DNA of 64,000 nucleotides from Holacanthus passer (Eukaryota > Chordata > Actinopteri > Pomacanthidae): the NCBI GenBank assembly GCA_025331565.1, contig JAFREQ010000091.1, positions 1,000,001 to 1,064,000 of the forward strand, written 5' to 3'. Below are positions 9,750 to 21,885 of the stretch, one piece after another. The notes beneath the pieces were generated by a model, which searched no databases, had not been told where the DNA came from, and saw nothing but the letters and a program-made list of their open reading frames with translations. How positions within the stretch are numbered: the first letter of the stretch is position 1; each line of letters begins with the position of its first letter. Position numbers and translations under genes: made by a program.

Positions 9750-10950
9750 CTAAGTAGCATGAACAATAAATAAACTCTTCAGTGAATTCACTCTGCTGAG
9801 CCACTGCAAAGCAGGAATTCTGCTGCCTTGACTGCTGTGGACATGAAAGAGTCTATGCAGGACACCGTAATCAAAAAGGCCAGCCTTGATGGATGCTCTC
9901 TGGTGGCTGGTGCTGAGTTGTTGGATTGGAGGTTTTAGTGAAACTGTGGAGGACACAAGTGGTCTTTATCACTTCATCGACATTCTGAGGCAATCTGATC
10001 CTTCTTTGGCAGACTTTCCACTTGAAGGCAAGGATCCCAAATGAAGTCTCTCCACCACCCTCCTGGCCCTTCACAGCCTGTACATTGTGCATTGCATTCC
10101 TTGAGAGGGGAAAGCTTCATCTCTCAATGACATGGAGGATGAAGGGGCTGTGAGGAGCCTGGAGGTTATCTTGGCTGGGGGATAGCCAGGGTTTCATTTC
10201 TGAACACTGTGCCTAAGGCACTCTGTGCAAATACTGTATTACTCAGTCACTGCTGGAACCGTGACCACCAATATCAATGACAGTGAAGCATTACCTGTGG
10301 TCAACCAAGGCCATCAAAACAATGCAGAAACCAACTTTGTGGTTAAAAGATGGTCTAGAGTTTGATGGCGCCTTGATGGCCATGTGCATCCCATCCAAGG
10401 CACCAATGGGGAACTGCCATCTTTACTGGAATCCAGCCCAAAAAATTCCAGCCAGTCATTCTCAGTCAGTCAAAAAATACTAATAATTATAATAGCAATT
10501 ATTATTTTTTTTTTTATTTAGTTAGTTAGTATGTGGGACAAGATGTACGCAGATGTAGACTATTGCACTTTTTTATTATAGCCAATGTTATAACATAATA
10601 ATAATAATAATAGTAATAAATTTATTATTATTATATCCAATTTTTTTCTGTTGAAATCTGACCTGATTTCTTCATAAAACTTCTTCAAATATTCATATGA
10701 ACTGGCTTCAGCAGTACCAATACCTGCGTCTGAATTGCCAGTGTATGAGCCAACGAATGTGCTCACATTCATACACAATACCGGTGCTGGATTCTCCTAA
10801 AAGTTTTGTGAACCCATATCCTTTGGGTTTTCTTTTTGTTTCTCTGTGCAACATACAGCAGTAACAGGTTATCAATATCCATTTTCCTGAGCTGCTAAGC
10901 GACACTGTTGTAACACATAGCATGTGCTCGACGCCACCGTTCACAGAACG
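9750..10950 (-). pseudogene. PIF/Harbinger transposase (DDE_Tnp_4) pseudogene
   Basis: Harbinger transposases are DDE nucleases related to vertebrate HARBI1. Minus-strand motifs appear in the expected order but in shifting frames: basic N-terminus 'LLLLYVAQRNKKKTQRIWV' (about 10810-10870), first-Asp block 'FPIGALDGMHMAIKAPSN' (about 10355-10415), second-Asp block 'FTVIDIGGHGSSSD' (about 10240-10286) with a stop right after the D, third-acid block 'RDEAFP' (about 10105-10125), and C-terminal 'FGILAFKWKVCQRRIRL' with '...TTCVLHSF' (about 9940-10047). Stops, frameshifts and an AT/AAT-rich interruption (about 10480-10640) show it is dead. It lies opposite the MADF/BESS remnant at 7531-7816, consistent with one two-gene Harbinger inserted in the DIRS1-like element. 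Confidence 0.8.
10595..10634. repeat. AAT/ATT microsatellite
   Basis: ATA-type trinucleotide runs, interrupted, within the decayed Harbinger transposase. Confidence 0.8.
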
Positions 10951-10999
10951 TTATCATCCATCAGTGTGGATGCTCACATTGTTATAGTTGACGTTACAG

Positions 11000-11340
11000 T
11001 TGTTGTTTTTGATGTGGACAGCCCTTAAGGGATTTAGGAAGAATAACCGGCTTTTCGTATCTTGGGCCCCTTCTCACAGAGGAAAGACTCTGATTCGCCA
11101 GAGACTGTCACACTGTGGTGTGAGGCTATAATCCGTGGACTGCAGCCCCTTGAGAGCCTGTGGACTTATTTCATCAGGGGTGTGGTCACCTCATGGGTCC
11201 TGTTCAGGGGCCTTTTTGGGGGTAACATATGTGTTGCTGCTAGTTGGGCATCCACACACACATTCCTTCAGTTTTACGGCCTGCACATGGTGACACCTTC
11301 ACTGACACACACAGTGCTGGATGTGGGTTCACGCTGACTG
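11000..11340 (+). pseudogene. DIRS1-like tyrosine recombinase, C-terminal part
   Basis: The reading resumes with 'ALKGFRKNNRLFVSWAPSHR' at about 11010-11080 and 'GKTLIRQRLSH'. After a frame change come 'FIRGVVTSWVLFRGLFGG' and 'NICVAASWASTHTFLQFYGL'. These match the C-terminal catalytic half of a tyrosine recombinase. The usual His of the H-x-x-R box reads Tyr (Y-F-I-R), while the Arg and the candidate nucleophile Tyr in 'QFYGL' remain. It stops at about 11337. The part before the break ends near 7010, so about 4 kb (Harbinger plus piggyBac) separates two halves of one gene. An alternative is two independent DIRS1 copies, but motif order and orientation fit a single copy. Confidence 0.75.
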
Positions 11341-11757
11341 TGTGCTATAAGTGTGATGTACATGGATATGTATATAATATGTGCTAGCTCATGTGGAGGG
11401 CTCGTTTTATAGACCCTTCTTGAGGTGTTAAGGGCTTCAGAGCATGCAGTTTGAGACTGAGCCACATCTCTCACAGTGAGGTATCAAACTAGTTTTAAAA
11501 GAGAACCCTTGGCTACTCCAATTCTCTGAAAACCAAGTGAGGTATCTCACAACATTGCCCTGCTTACATGTGTAGGGTACTTGGAAGAAATACACTTGAC
11601 AATGCCATGTAATGCACCAAGGGCATATATAACGGGGGGACAAGCTGGCCCTTGAGATTATTGGTCTTTCTCTTGACAGACATGGCGGCATTGAAGCCTC
11701 CATAATGAGATACCTCACTCAGTTTTCAGAGAACCAGGGTTAGCCTGGTAACCAAAG
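11341..11757 (+). repeat. DIRS1-like 3' terminal region with inverted repeat
   Basis: Downstream of the YR stop, 11511-11550 (containing 'tgaggtatctcac') is repeated in reverse at 11706-11745 (containing 'gagatacctca'). The two ~40-base arms are separated by about 155 bases. Inverted termini and internal complementary regions are characteristic of DIRS1-type elements. A third partial 'gtgaggtat' lies at 11477-11485. Confidence 0.6.
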
Positions 11758-14700
11758 GTTATCATGGGAAAGACATCTGCTTAGCTTCACCATATTAGCA
11801 TGTCAATCTCAGCATGTCACCATGATGGATATGGTCAATACGCTGAAGATAGTATTTACCTCACAGACACCACTGTGCAGCCTCTCAAGGCCTCTTTGCG
11901 TGGCAGTAGACTCTTACTCTTGTTGACGTAGTCATAGATATTGCTGTGATAAGATGGCTCTTATTATGTTCCCCAGTACAGAGAGCGGAGTTCAAAATGA
12001 AATGCTGTTATTGGTATATATGAATACATAGTGCAACAAAAAAAAACATTGTATTGCTAAAGATGGACTGTGCTGTAGCCCAACGGTTTTTGAAGACATA
12101 TATTGCTACAAATAAGATATCACGGATCTAACTAAACACATTTCTGTATCTGTTAAGGATCATTGTGTTTTGAAAGATAAATCTCATTCGCAGGTGGCAA
12201 ATATGTCAGCCCTATATTTTCTTGTCCACCCTTGGAGTGAACCAATGAAAGAGTATTATTGACTGTAGGTGTAACATGCTGCACAGTACTTCATGAAAAA
12301 GTCCTTTTTGTATAAAGAAAATGGGATGATACACAAAATTCCCATCCATTATCTGAAGTCATAACAGTATCACTTTCAACTATTAATCACAATTTGGACT
12401 TTTAAGCTGTTCCAGTGACCCATTTCGGCCTGATGACCTGCTATGTCACTCCATGACAGATGCTGTCATTTAAATTAGCAATTACCTGTAAATCAATAGC
12501 ATAATCAATCATGTTCATTTCAAAACACCTATTATGTTGATCGAGGGTTGGTGTTATCTGTCTTGATTGGCTGGATGTGTGATTAATGTAATGTGATTTT
12601 CAGAATGTGAGACAGATTAGTTTTGATCAGTGGTGTAAGTGGTGTCAGGGTCTGTCTCATCAAAGCTGTTTGCTGCCGTTTGTCTTAATTGTCGAATCTG
12701 TTGGCATCTCATAAACTGCTTTCACATTTTGATCTCTCTCTGTTTCACCGTCAAACTCTCCCTCCCTGTTTCTTCTTTCAGTTCTTTTCTCATGTTATTA
12801 TTCCAGGGGCAATCACAAGGAAAATAAATACAATAATTGTGGAAAAAAAATTAACAAACTGAATGATCTCAGTGTTACTGCTGCCTGCTCAGTTAACCAT
12901 CCGTCGTCCCCACTCACTACCAACACACACTGAACTCATGAAAAAAACATGAATATAGCATATGGTAACATTTTCCCCACATGTGATTCATGTGTGGTGC
13001 TCACATTTATAGAACTAATTATGTAAGCACATACTAACAAGTGCAAGAGTGAACATGCAGAATTGTGTTGTGCAGTATTGTGTGAGCACAGGTGGAATCA
13101 TCATCACAAACAATCTTAAACTTACCTTAGTTTGCAATGAAACCAATGTGAAACATGCAACTAGGGGATAAAACGATAGCGATATGTACTGTCTATAGAT
13201 ATTTCATCAAAAGTAATAGGACAATTGTTCAGTGACACACACAAAGCCAATCATGCACCATTGTTGTTACCACATGACCAGAGTTTCAGAGAAATGCTTC
13301 TGAATTAGGACCGTCAAATTTCATCCCTTTGCCTACAAAGTTTTGTTTCAAGTAACTGTCCATGTGTATCAATAAATAAACAAGTGATGGGCATCAGTGC
13401 AGTGAGGGATCATGTGGACACATACACATTAGCTTTAGCCTGGCAGTCATCTCTGGAGATTTACAGTATATATGGTCTGGCAGCCAAGCCCTGGAAGAAA
13501 AAGTCTTAGATCTTTGAGTTCAGCTCATGAAAAATGGGAGCAAAAACAAAAGTTTATTTATTTATTTATTTTTCAAATCAATCATCAATTTTTCAGTCAG
13601 TCACTTAACTTCATGTTCCAATGATGTTTGAATGCCACCTATCATGGGGATGTTGTCATAATAAACATGTTGTACAGACCTACTAAAGACATCATTGAAG
13701 GAGTGAAATCAAAAAGTAAATTTAGATATTTCGTCAAAGCCAGTTATAAGCAACGTGTTTATCTACTGATACTGATAAAGATGTGAACTTTACAGTACAA
13801 GATATTGTATGTGTGTGTTTGTGACACTTGCAATGCTGTTGTTGGAGGAGGACAAAGTGACTAACAAAGCCGCCTACAGATTTCAGCATTTTAAAGACTT
13901 CACCAAACTGGACCATAAGCATGTTGAATTATGCCTGATCAACAAACTGCAAGTCACAGAGAATAAAAGATGAGTTATTTAAAACCACAACATGCCATGA
14001 TTTCACCTGGTGGGTTGTACCACAAAGAAAAAAGGCACCAATCAACCAAAATGTATGAGGTCATGTTTCAACACAAATAAAGACTCTGTGATGTGGTATA
14101 TCCACAGTGGCACTTACACAATCTAACAAAGCACAGGCCCATGCACCCACATGTGCGCACAGGTAATATATTTCCTGCAGCTCCTTCTGGATTACACACA
14201 CACAAGCGCGCGCTACTTGTTGCTAGGTATGCTGTCAGGCTGTCATGTTGGATTTATCAGGAACACACGCAGTCAAGCGGTTCTGAGAATACGTGCAGGG
14301 AATAATTTCTAAATATTGATCCCTTCCATGTAATCTAAAATTTATTACAGGGATGATCTTCAATCCAAATATTGACTCCTTCCCAGCAGCAAGCTTCTAA
14401 AATTACTGCAGGGACAACCTTCAGTCCAATCAGAGTTCAGCCACAGAGAAGTGGAGTCCGGATCTTGACAGTATGACAAAACATGCGGTAGAATTGACTT
14501 GGCAGAAAAAAACAGAAGTCGGCTCACCATCAACTTAAATGGCAATAATGGAATAAATAAAATTTAAAAAAATAGAAAGTTGAAAGAAAGACTTTAAGCA
14601 CAATATTGATTTGAATCACTTCTGCAGAAAGCACTTTGCACTCACTGTATGTGAATATTTCCCAAATGACAGCATCTTTGAATATTTCAGGCTGAATAGC

Positions 14701-16742
14701 AGCATATACAACACAGAGTGATGACATTGAGAGGTTCATGGTTTGTCCATTACCCGTCAGCATATGATCTTAAAATGCCATTTCTGCTATATTGGTTTCA
14801 ATGAAGAATATCATGAAATATGATTTTGAGATGGGTTTTAATAACAAAGCCATTATTAAATATCAAGAGTGAAGAAAGTGAGAAGCGTTCAGACAGAAAG
14901 CTCTGCTGTAGTATTGTCATGCTGCTCCACAGCACTGAGGGCCATCCAAGTATATTTACTCAAGTGGAGCACTTAAATGCAGTTTTCATGTACGTGTAAT
15001 TTGCTGAAAGAAATAAAATGCAAAGTAAAGACACTACGTGAATGTATATGTATCAACCAAACAAATAACACATAATAATGAAATGCATTATTGTGCTTTC
15101 CATGATAATGGCAGTATAACAAAATAATAATCATGAAAAAAAAAAATCATGTTTAAGCTGTATCAGACCTGATGAAAGACAGAAAATGTATTTGCATCTT
15201 TATTAAAAATGGATCACTGCCCTTTATTGCCTTAGCACTGACTGCTGTTCAATTCTAGTGTCTTTTTATGAGAATATTGTAACTACACATTGTCACGCCT
15301 AAATCACAATAATTATTTATTTTTATATGTATTAAGTGCTAACGAGCTTCACCAGTCTGATGCTAGAATGGCCTGTATGAAGCCTGAGAGGGCAAAAATG
15401 AAAATAAATAAATAATAAAGCATTTGCTGCTCGTAAAGGTTATGAGCCTATGATTGTTACTGTGCCCTAAATGATGATTTATTCTCACAGATGAGCAAAT
15501 CATCATTTTCATCAACTCAGATGATGACTTATGTGAATTATGACCTCTGTGCAGTAAAAAAGAGGAATAGAGAGAGAGATTTATTGAGTATTTATTAAGT
15601 TTGTTGAGTGTGTATGTGTGTGTGTGTGTGTGTGGTTACATCTTTGTGGTTCAATCAACACATGTCTAAAACTGATGAACAAAAGTTTATAACCTTCATG
15701 AAGGTGGAGTTCACTGCAGGACACTTGGATTGCATTAGACTGTAAAGGTGTATCTAATGAACTGGTGACTTGGTGTGTATGCAGAGGCTGGATTTTTCCA
15801 GAAAGGGGTCAGTCAGGCAGGAAATCCAACTGTCATGTGCACTTTATCAGAGCAGAACCTGTCATCTTACCAAGTGTGCAGACTGGACTCGACACATATT
15901 GCCATGCATTAGCCCCATTTGGCATTGTCTCATCTACTGTGTGGAGACACTCACAGATGGTTCTATAGAAAAGCTCAGGGAAACAGCTGTCTGCTGCTCT
16001 TCACTGGAGCTGGGAATTTAACCAGAAGTCTTTTCTCTTGTAAAACCAAATAGCACTGATTTACAATACTTCAAATAAAGCAGAAATCTCATATTTATGT
16101 CACTTGTCCAACTTTTTTTTTTAATGTGCAATAAGCTCATTTTTGTTCCTGCACAAAGGTAAAAACACCCACTAAGACTGGTTGTCACCGACAGGCAGTG
16201 TTTTCTGCCCTCCAGCCTCAGGGGGCAGTAATGGGCACATTCCAGCTTGGCGCACGAGGACAAGGCAAAGGAGACAAGCCCTTGTAATCTCGACAAGCAA
16301 GTTTTTCATGAAATATTTTTTGAAAGAGAAAAGACCTGAAGATGAGGACTTGGTGGCAAATGATAGTTGGCTGGACACTCATGCCTTCAACCTTCAGGTC
16401 ACTATACACACACACATCACATACATATGTCCTAGTTGCCTCCACTACATAGAGATGTGCAAACCATCTGAAACATGTTATGGAAACGTGGACTTCATTA
16501 ATCATAGTGCCTGAGGAGCAAACTTGCAAATCTTTGAGTCCTTCTTGCCAATAATCACAAATGGTGCTGGAATGTAAGCGTCTCTCCACACCCAGATCTT
16601 CTGGAGGGACAGCCATGTGGCAGAACTAAAATCATATTCACCTACAACTTGCTTTATTGCTACTTACTCACAAATACCTCATGCTGATTTTTCATACACT
16701 ACCATCTGTCAGACCTGATATCAGCCAGTCTGAGTCCTCAAC
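11758..16742. other. Plain intergenic sequence
   Basis: AT-rich, no coding motif. Simple repeats are a TTTA run (about 13551-13573) and a (GT)n (about 15608-15634). Around 14940-15030 there is weak similarity to the 'tttactcaagt...' end of the hAT-like MITE at 26940. Open frames are below 135 codons and overlap on both strands without domain content. Confidence 0.5.
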
Positions 16743-16747
16743 TAGGC
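16743..16747. repeat. Target-site duplication TAGGC (left)
   Basis: Matches 17464-17468 exactly, flanking the solo LTR. Confidence 0.85.
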
Positions 16748-17463
16748 TGTTACAGGCCTGGGTAGTAATTGCATTTACTTCGGCTAACCCATTCCCTTTG
16801 AGTTGACAGTGCCGGCTGAGGATGACGTCATCGGGGACTCCCTACGCTGGGTGTGCCTCCTGACCGGGGTTTTCCTCCCAGCACCGTTGTTCATCGGCCA
16901 ACCGGGTGACACCAGCTGGCCCGCTCCTCCCTTCTGACCGGGCCTCCGCTCCAACCCCCTCGCCCCGGAAGTTACTTAAACATTGTGTGTGATTGCCGGT
17001 GGCGGCTGTGATTTGATGTGAGCAGTCCGCCTCTGTGCTACGTGCCTCTCGGAAGCTCATCATTCGTGTTAGGTTGGATCTGGGAGATCTCGTTCTGTAG
17101 TCCGTAGATTGGAACTTGTCCTTAAGAGGTGAGTGCAATCACGAGGCACTCGTGTGTTGTCTTGGGGCTGAGTTGGCTAAGTGTGCTCGTTAGCTTATGT
17201 TTGGTCGTTGTCTCATTGTCACTCTTTTGGTTTTCCTATTTCAGTTTTGTAGTTAAACAGTGGGGTGGGGTTGTATGAGCTTGAATTATCTTCATTTTAT
17301 TTTATTATCCGCTGCTTCCCCCTGCTCACCTTGTGTTTCCCTTGTGTTTAAACCTAACTCTAACTCTAACTCCTAACCAATAAACGGCTTTCTGCCAACT
17401 TTACCACCTTGGCGTTGTGTTGTTTCCTTTTACCCCTAGGTCTACCCTCATGGGTCGTAAACA
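16748..17463 (+). mobile_element. Solo LTR, Ty3/Gypsy-like (716 bp)
   Basis: The element begins TGTTAC and ends GTAAACA (one base off a perfect inverted terminus). It is flanked by 5-bp duplications TAGGC. It is markedly more GC-rich than its surroundings (about 16800-17110), has an AATAAA signal at about 17380, and has a 3' end with CCCCTAGG some 25 bases before the terminus. The LTR at 45716 shares that terminal arrangement but little else by eye, so it is probably a different family. No internal coding region is present. Confidence 0.85.
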
Positions 17464-17468
17464 TAGGC
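17464..17468. repeat. Target-site duplication TAGGC (right)
   Basis: Right copy of the 5-bp duplication. Confidence 0.85.
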
Positions 17469-17751
17469 CATTATCCACCATTGTCTATCCAGGCATGTGC
17501 ACCATCAGTATCCAGTCTCAATCAATCCTTCATCTATTTTGGCCATCATGCTGTTTAAGCCAAATTTTTAAAAGGCCCTCATTTGGCACAAATGACTCTC
17601 CAATAAATGTGTTAATGTGGGGACAGAACTTGTCTGGCTTGTATTATATGAATGTATAAATTTATTTTATATTTTAGCCCTAAAAGAGTCAAATACATTA
17701 CTTAATTTATGTCTGTAATTCAAGTTGTTTTGGGATCACATCTCCGGGGGG

Positions 17752-18069
17752 GGCATGCAGTACTACAATCCACAGGTGTGATGATAATGATAATAACAGT
17801 GTTAAACAGAGACACGTGTGCAGTGGGAGGCTTGTAAACACGGGTCCAGACTCTGCAGATCCAGTGACACACGAACCTGCAGAGAGCGACAGGAGAGAAG
17901 AAACACAACTACGAGAGAGGGAAGAAGTTGCATTAGTGAGATGCATTGATGGGTTATGAATGGATACAGGTGGAGGAGAGAGAGAAGGAGAGTTAAGCTC
18001 AGTGCATCATGGGAAGTCCCCCGGCAGTCTGGGCCTATAGCAGCATAACTAAGGGAAGACTCAGGGCTC
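17752..18069 (-). repeat. Interspersed repeat A, inverted partner 1 (truncated 3' part)
   Basis: Read on the minus strand, this is nearly identical to 21343-21661: only about ten mismatches in ~318 bases counted by eye. The 3' half present in the other copy (CT array plus terminal sequence) is missing here and is replaced by a G/C run and unrelated sequence. The two copies are in opposite orientation with about 3.3 kb between them. No protein is recognisable; the overlapping ORFs are incidental. Confidence 0.8.
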
Positions 18070-18150
18070 ACCTGGACCAACCCGAACTATAAGCTTTGTC
18101 AAAGAGGAAGGTTTTAAGCCTACTCTTAAATGTTTTTGTATGTAAATGTA
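18070..18150 (-). repeat. Flanking part of repeat A or an adjoining high-copy repeat
   Basis: The segment 'ggaaggttttaagcctactc' and its neighbourhood resemble a common percomorph interspersed repeat that often lies next to this sequence. This rests on recognition only. Confidence 0.35.
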
Positions 18151-20150
18151 AATTTTATTTCCATTTTATGCTTAAAACAGTTTTACAGCAAGAGTAAAGT
18201 AAGAATTAATGGATTGCAGAAGTAATTATGATTTTGTAGTCGCTGTGGGTGTACTAACTGGAAAAAGAGTGTCATTTATATTCAATGCACGGATGAGATA
18301 AGTAGTTAGTAATTGCATGTAAGTACAGATGTGAGTAGTTGTAAGTGTTAAATGAGAGTGATTGTATGTGCAGTCAGGTGCAACAGACTCCTACAAGGAC
18401 ACAGCACGACACTGGTCGACCAGTATATTAACCAATTCTGTGTTATAACCTTTTGGGCCAACTTCAACTCTCTGATGATAATGTTGTTGAGGAATGTGAC
18501 TCATATCTTCCACACAATGATGCTTGTATTGCAGGGCACGGTATGACACATCTGATCACTGACAACACAATCTGTTATCTTCCAATTCTTAGAAATTCTG
18601 TAAAGCTAAATGTTCAGCCTTGTTGTGTTCATGCATTGCGTCTTCTTTTTTTCCCGCATCATATCCATCCTACATAGGTTTACAAAACACACGGTAACAC
18701 CAAATGAGAATAAAGACTTCCACAACTACACACTGCACTCCACTTTGTGTATGTTTCAGGTCTTTTCAGGGTTTTTAAACTTTAGGGTTGTTTTGTTGTT
18801 GTTTTTTTTCCAAGCTCAAAATGTCACAGTGTCACAAAGGAAAAGTGTAGGTCTTTCTTTGTGCAACAACTGACAGCAAATGTTTAGTGGAGTGACAAGT
18901 GCAAGGTGAAAGTAGTCAAGGTGAAATGGCAAGGGGGCTTAAGGGAAAAAAAAAAAAAAGTAAGACAAATAGATAGATGGAGTTCTGCAATCAAAAGATC
19001 TACATTTGCACAGAAATGGTGACAATTGGATGTATTTGTGTGTGTGTGTGTGTGTGTGTGTGAAATTTACTATTTTCTTTCTAACACTCATTGCGTGTTA
19101 CATGTTCGTGAAGCTAAGAATGTCCTAATTATAAAGCAGATCCTCCTTTTGCATTCACCATGTCGGCTGGAGGCTCTTGTTCCAAATGCATTTGCTCACC
19201 CTGAAAAATCAAAGGATAGTTGTGCTGCTCACTGAGCACTTATTTATCTTGCTCACTCCAACTTCCTGAGGGAAAGTTCAAATTGGTATCTGAGTGCAAG
19301 TGTTAATTGACTTGTTACATTTCATGGCAGCAACTCTTTTAACCTCTTTGGTGTTCTGAACCAAGCTGCAGTTTGTTTCTTATTTGGCCTGCATTAGGAT
19401 GCTGCCAGATATATCCCAGCATGCAAAGTTGCAAAGCTGTGATCTGAATCTTAGCAGCGGGTGTTCTGAGGTCTGTGTAGGGGCGGTTCAGAAAGTCAGA
19501 AGAGAGAGTTCTCTAACATTAACTACAAAGATTTAAAGCATTAGGCAGTATGAGAGTTTTATAGTTTAACCTGCAAGAATCGTGAGGAAGTCTCAACTCT
19601 TAGCTTTAACTTTAACCCTGCAGAAAGACCTTTATCACACTTTATCACTTTGACATGTCATAGCAGCACAGGTGTAAATATCACCATCAGCATCAGTAAT
19701 GGCTCATTCCATTCAGCTGCTGCAGGTTCAGTTTCCGTGCTGGCTCATTGTCAGGGCAGTCAATAATGTCATTGTCCTCATGCCTCTGCTTCTGCTGCTA
19801 CCAAAGGTCACAGCATCTGCTGTAAAATGGTCTGTTCTAACAGTATTTTCTTTTCAGAGCCATCAAATACTGATAAAATGTGGAATATTTTACATGATTC
19901 TTAACCTAAAGAAAAAACACAAAACTGTTTCACACATAAACACAACATATTGGCTACCTGTGTGACACATTTTTGCCCATGACTTTGCAGTGTCTGTACT
20001 CGCAGACAATTCATTATTTCAGCATTTATCCATAAAAGAATAATCCTTATTGTTCTACCAAATGACCTTTTTCTTAGATTAAAACACAGAGGATAAACTC
20101 ATGTAACTGGCAAAGCCTGTCAACTAATCAATACCAATTTGAGGACTGGT
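18151..20150. other. Plain intergenic sequence with a GT microsatellite
   Basis: A (GT)n at 19037-19062 and a short A-run at about 18946-18959. No gene or element end was recognised. Confidence 0.5.
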
Positions 20151-20174
20151 TTCCACATACCAGCACACCTTGTG

Positions 20175-20300
20175 AATGTGTGTGCGTGGTAAATGGTGGT
20201 GGCACTTTCCAATCACCCACCATATATGAATGTGTGTGAATGGGTGAATGCCGGCTTACTTTGAGAAAAGCACTATATAAATGCAGCCCATTTACACAGC
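20175..20300 (+). repeat. LINE/SINE 3' end, 'gcactatataaatgcagccc' type
   Basis: A 'gaatgtgtgtgaatgggtga' stretch is followed by 'agcactatataaatgcagcc' and 'catttac'. This is a very common teleost retroposon terminus. Only the 3' end is evident. Confidence 0.6.
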
Positions 20301-21338
20301 TATGTGTTATGTGCGTTATGTGTAATTCTTTTCCTTGTTGACAGATTCTATTTTATATAATTCCTTCCTGTTTGCGTGGAGAAAAAAAAGAAAAAAGATG
20401 TAGAATTGCCGGAAATTATTAAATTATTAGGACCTTTTATGTTTGATGTCATTGTATTCTACCACAGGAGGAGATCTACAGGGGACATAGTTATTCCCCC
20501 AGTAACACGTGAGAGAGGCTACATGACATGTGAACACTTAACAAGACTTGATGTTAGATACAACAAAGCAGGACGCCCGTATATTTGTATGAAGCAAAGC
20601 TTTTCCTTCTATCCTGTCCCAGAGGAGCACTGAGGGAAGTGAGAGATGTGTGAAGTTCATCTGGTGAGCAGGAGGAGCCTCATTTCTCCCTTTAGGTTTC
20701 AGCTGACGGCCTTTCAATAGACTGCCGGGATTACACGGCGACAGCAGCAGAAGACAGCAGTACTTCAAGTGGAATCAGGGGTATCCTGTGGATGTGTGTG
20801 TTCTCACTGTCAACAATCAGTCTGCCAACATTGAATCCTCTGTGTATGTTCACCGGTCTCTGAACTCATTTTAAATTGAAAAAGGAAGCATTGAATTGTG
20901 TGTTTCCGTCTTGTCCGGCCCTCCCCCCACGCCTTCCTCTTTCACCCTCACACTTCTGTCTCCTCTAATTTGCAGGGAATCTAAGCAGCATACAAATATA
21001 GCTCCTGACAAAGCATCTTGTTTTTCCTGTTCCCTCTGCTTTTGCGCTGTCACTTTCTTCTTGTGTTGTTTCTTCTTTTCATTCCTCCACTTTAATCTGC
21101 ATTGTTGCAGTGATAGCGCGTGCCGTGTTGCATCAATTTCTGCTGCTCTCCTTCTCCACACGCTCCTCTTGCGCTGGTCTCTCGCTCTGTCCCTTGTCCT
21201 CAAACTCATACTGCCACCCGGTGGTGAGGAAGAAAAGGAATGACACAGAATGAATTATCAGAATTATTATTGGTTATTATTATCAGAATTAAAACTATTA
21301 AAAATATAGAGTTGATGGGATTTCATACACATCTACTC
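20301..21338. other. Unassigned sequence with an 85-codon ORF
   Basis: An 85-codon + frame (20376-20633) starts in an A-rich stretch and reads 'VIVFYHRRRSTGDIV...'. I recognise no family. It lies directly after a retroposon 3' end, so it may be unrelated flanking DNA. Another open pair at 20871-21243 is on opposite strands of a CT/AG-biased stretch and looks like composition bias. Confidence 0.3.
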
Positions 21339-21342
21339 TTCT

Positions 21343-21678
21343 GAGCCCTGAGTCTTCCCTTAGTTATGCTGCTATAGGCCTAGACTGCCGGGGGACTTCC
21401 CATGATGCACTGAGCTTAACTCTCCTTCTCTCTCTCCTCCACCTGTATCCATTCATAACCCATCAATGCATCTTACTAATGCAACTTCTTCCCTCTCTCA
21501 TAGTTTTGTTTCTTCTCTCCTGTCGCTCTCTGCAGGTTCGTGTGTCACTGGAGCTGCAGAGTCTGGACCCGTGTTTACAAGCCTCCCACTGCACACGTGT
21601 CTCTGTTTAACACTGTTATTATCATTATCATCACACCTGTGGATTGTAGTGTTGCATGTCCTCCCACATCTCTCTCTG

Positions 21679-21710
<32 letters not shown>

Positions 21711-21766
21711 TCTCTCTCTCTCTCTGTCTCTCTCTCTCTGTCTCTCTCTCTCTCTCTCTGTGTCTG

Positions 21767-21800
<34 letters not shown>

Positions 21801-21806
21801 TGTCTC

Positions 21807-21885
<79 letters not shown>

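Noticed and set aside
17720..18080. Three overlapping minus-strand frames that look like a secreted small protein
   Set aside because: Same repeat sequence as 21343-21661 on the other strand; frames are not preserved by selection and start in non-coding repeat.
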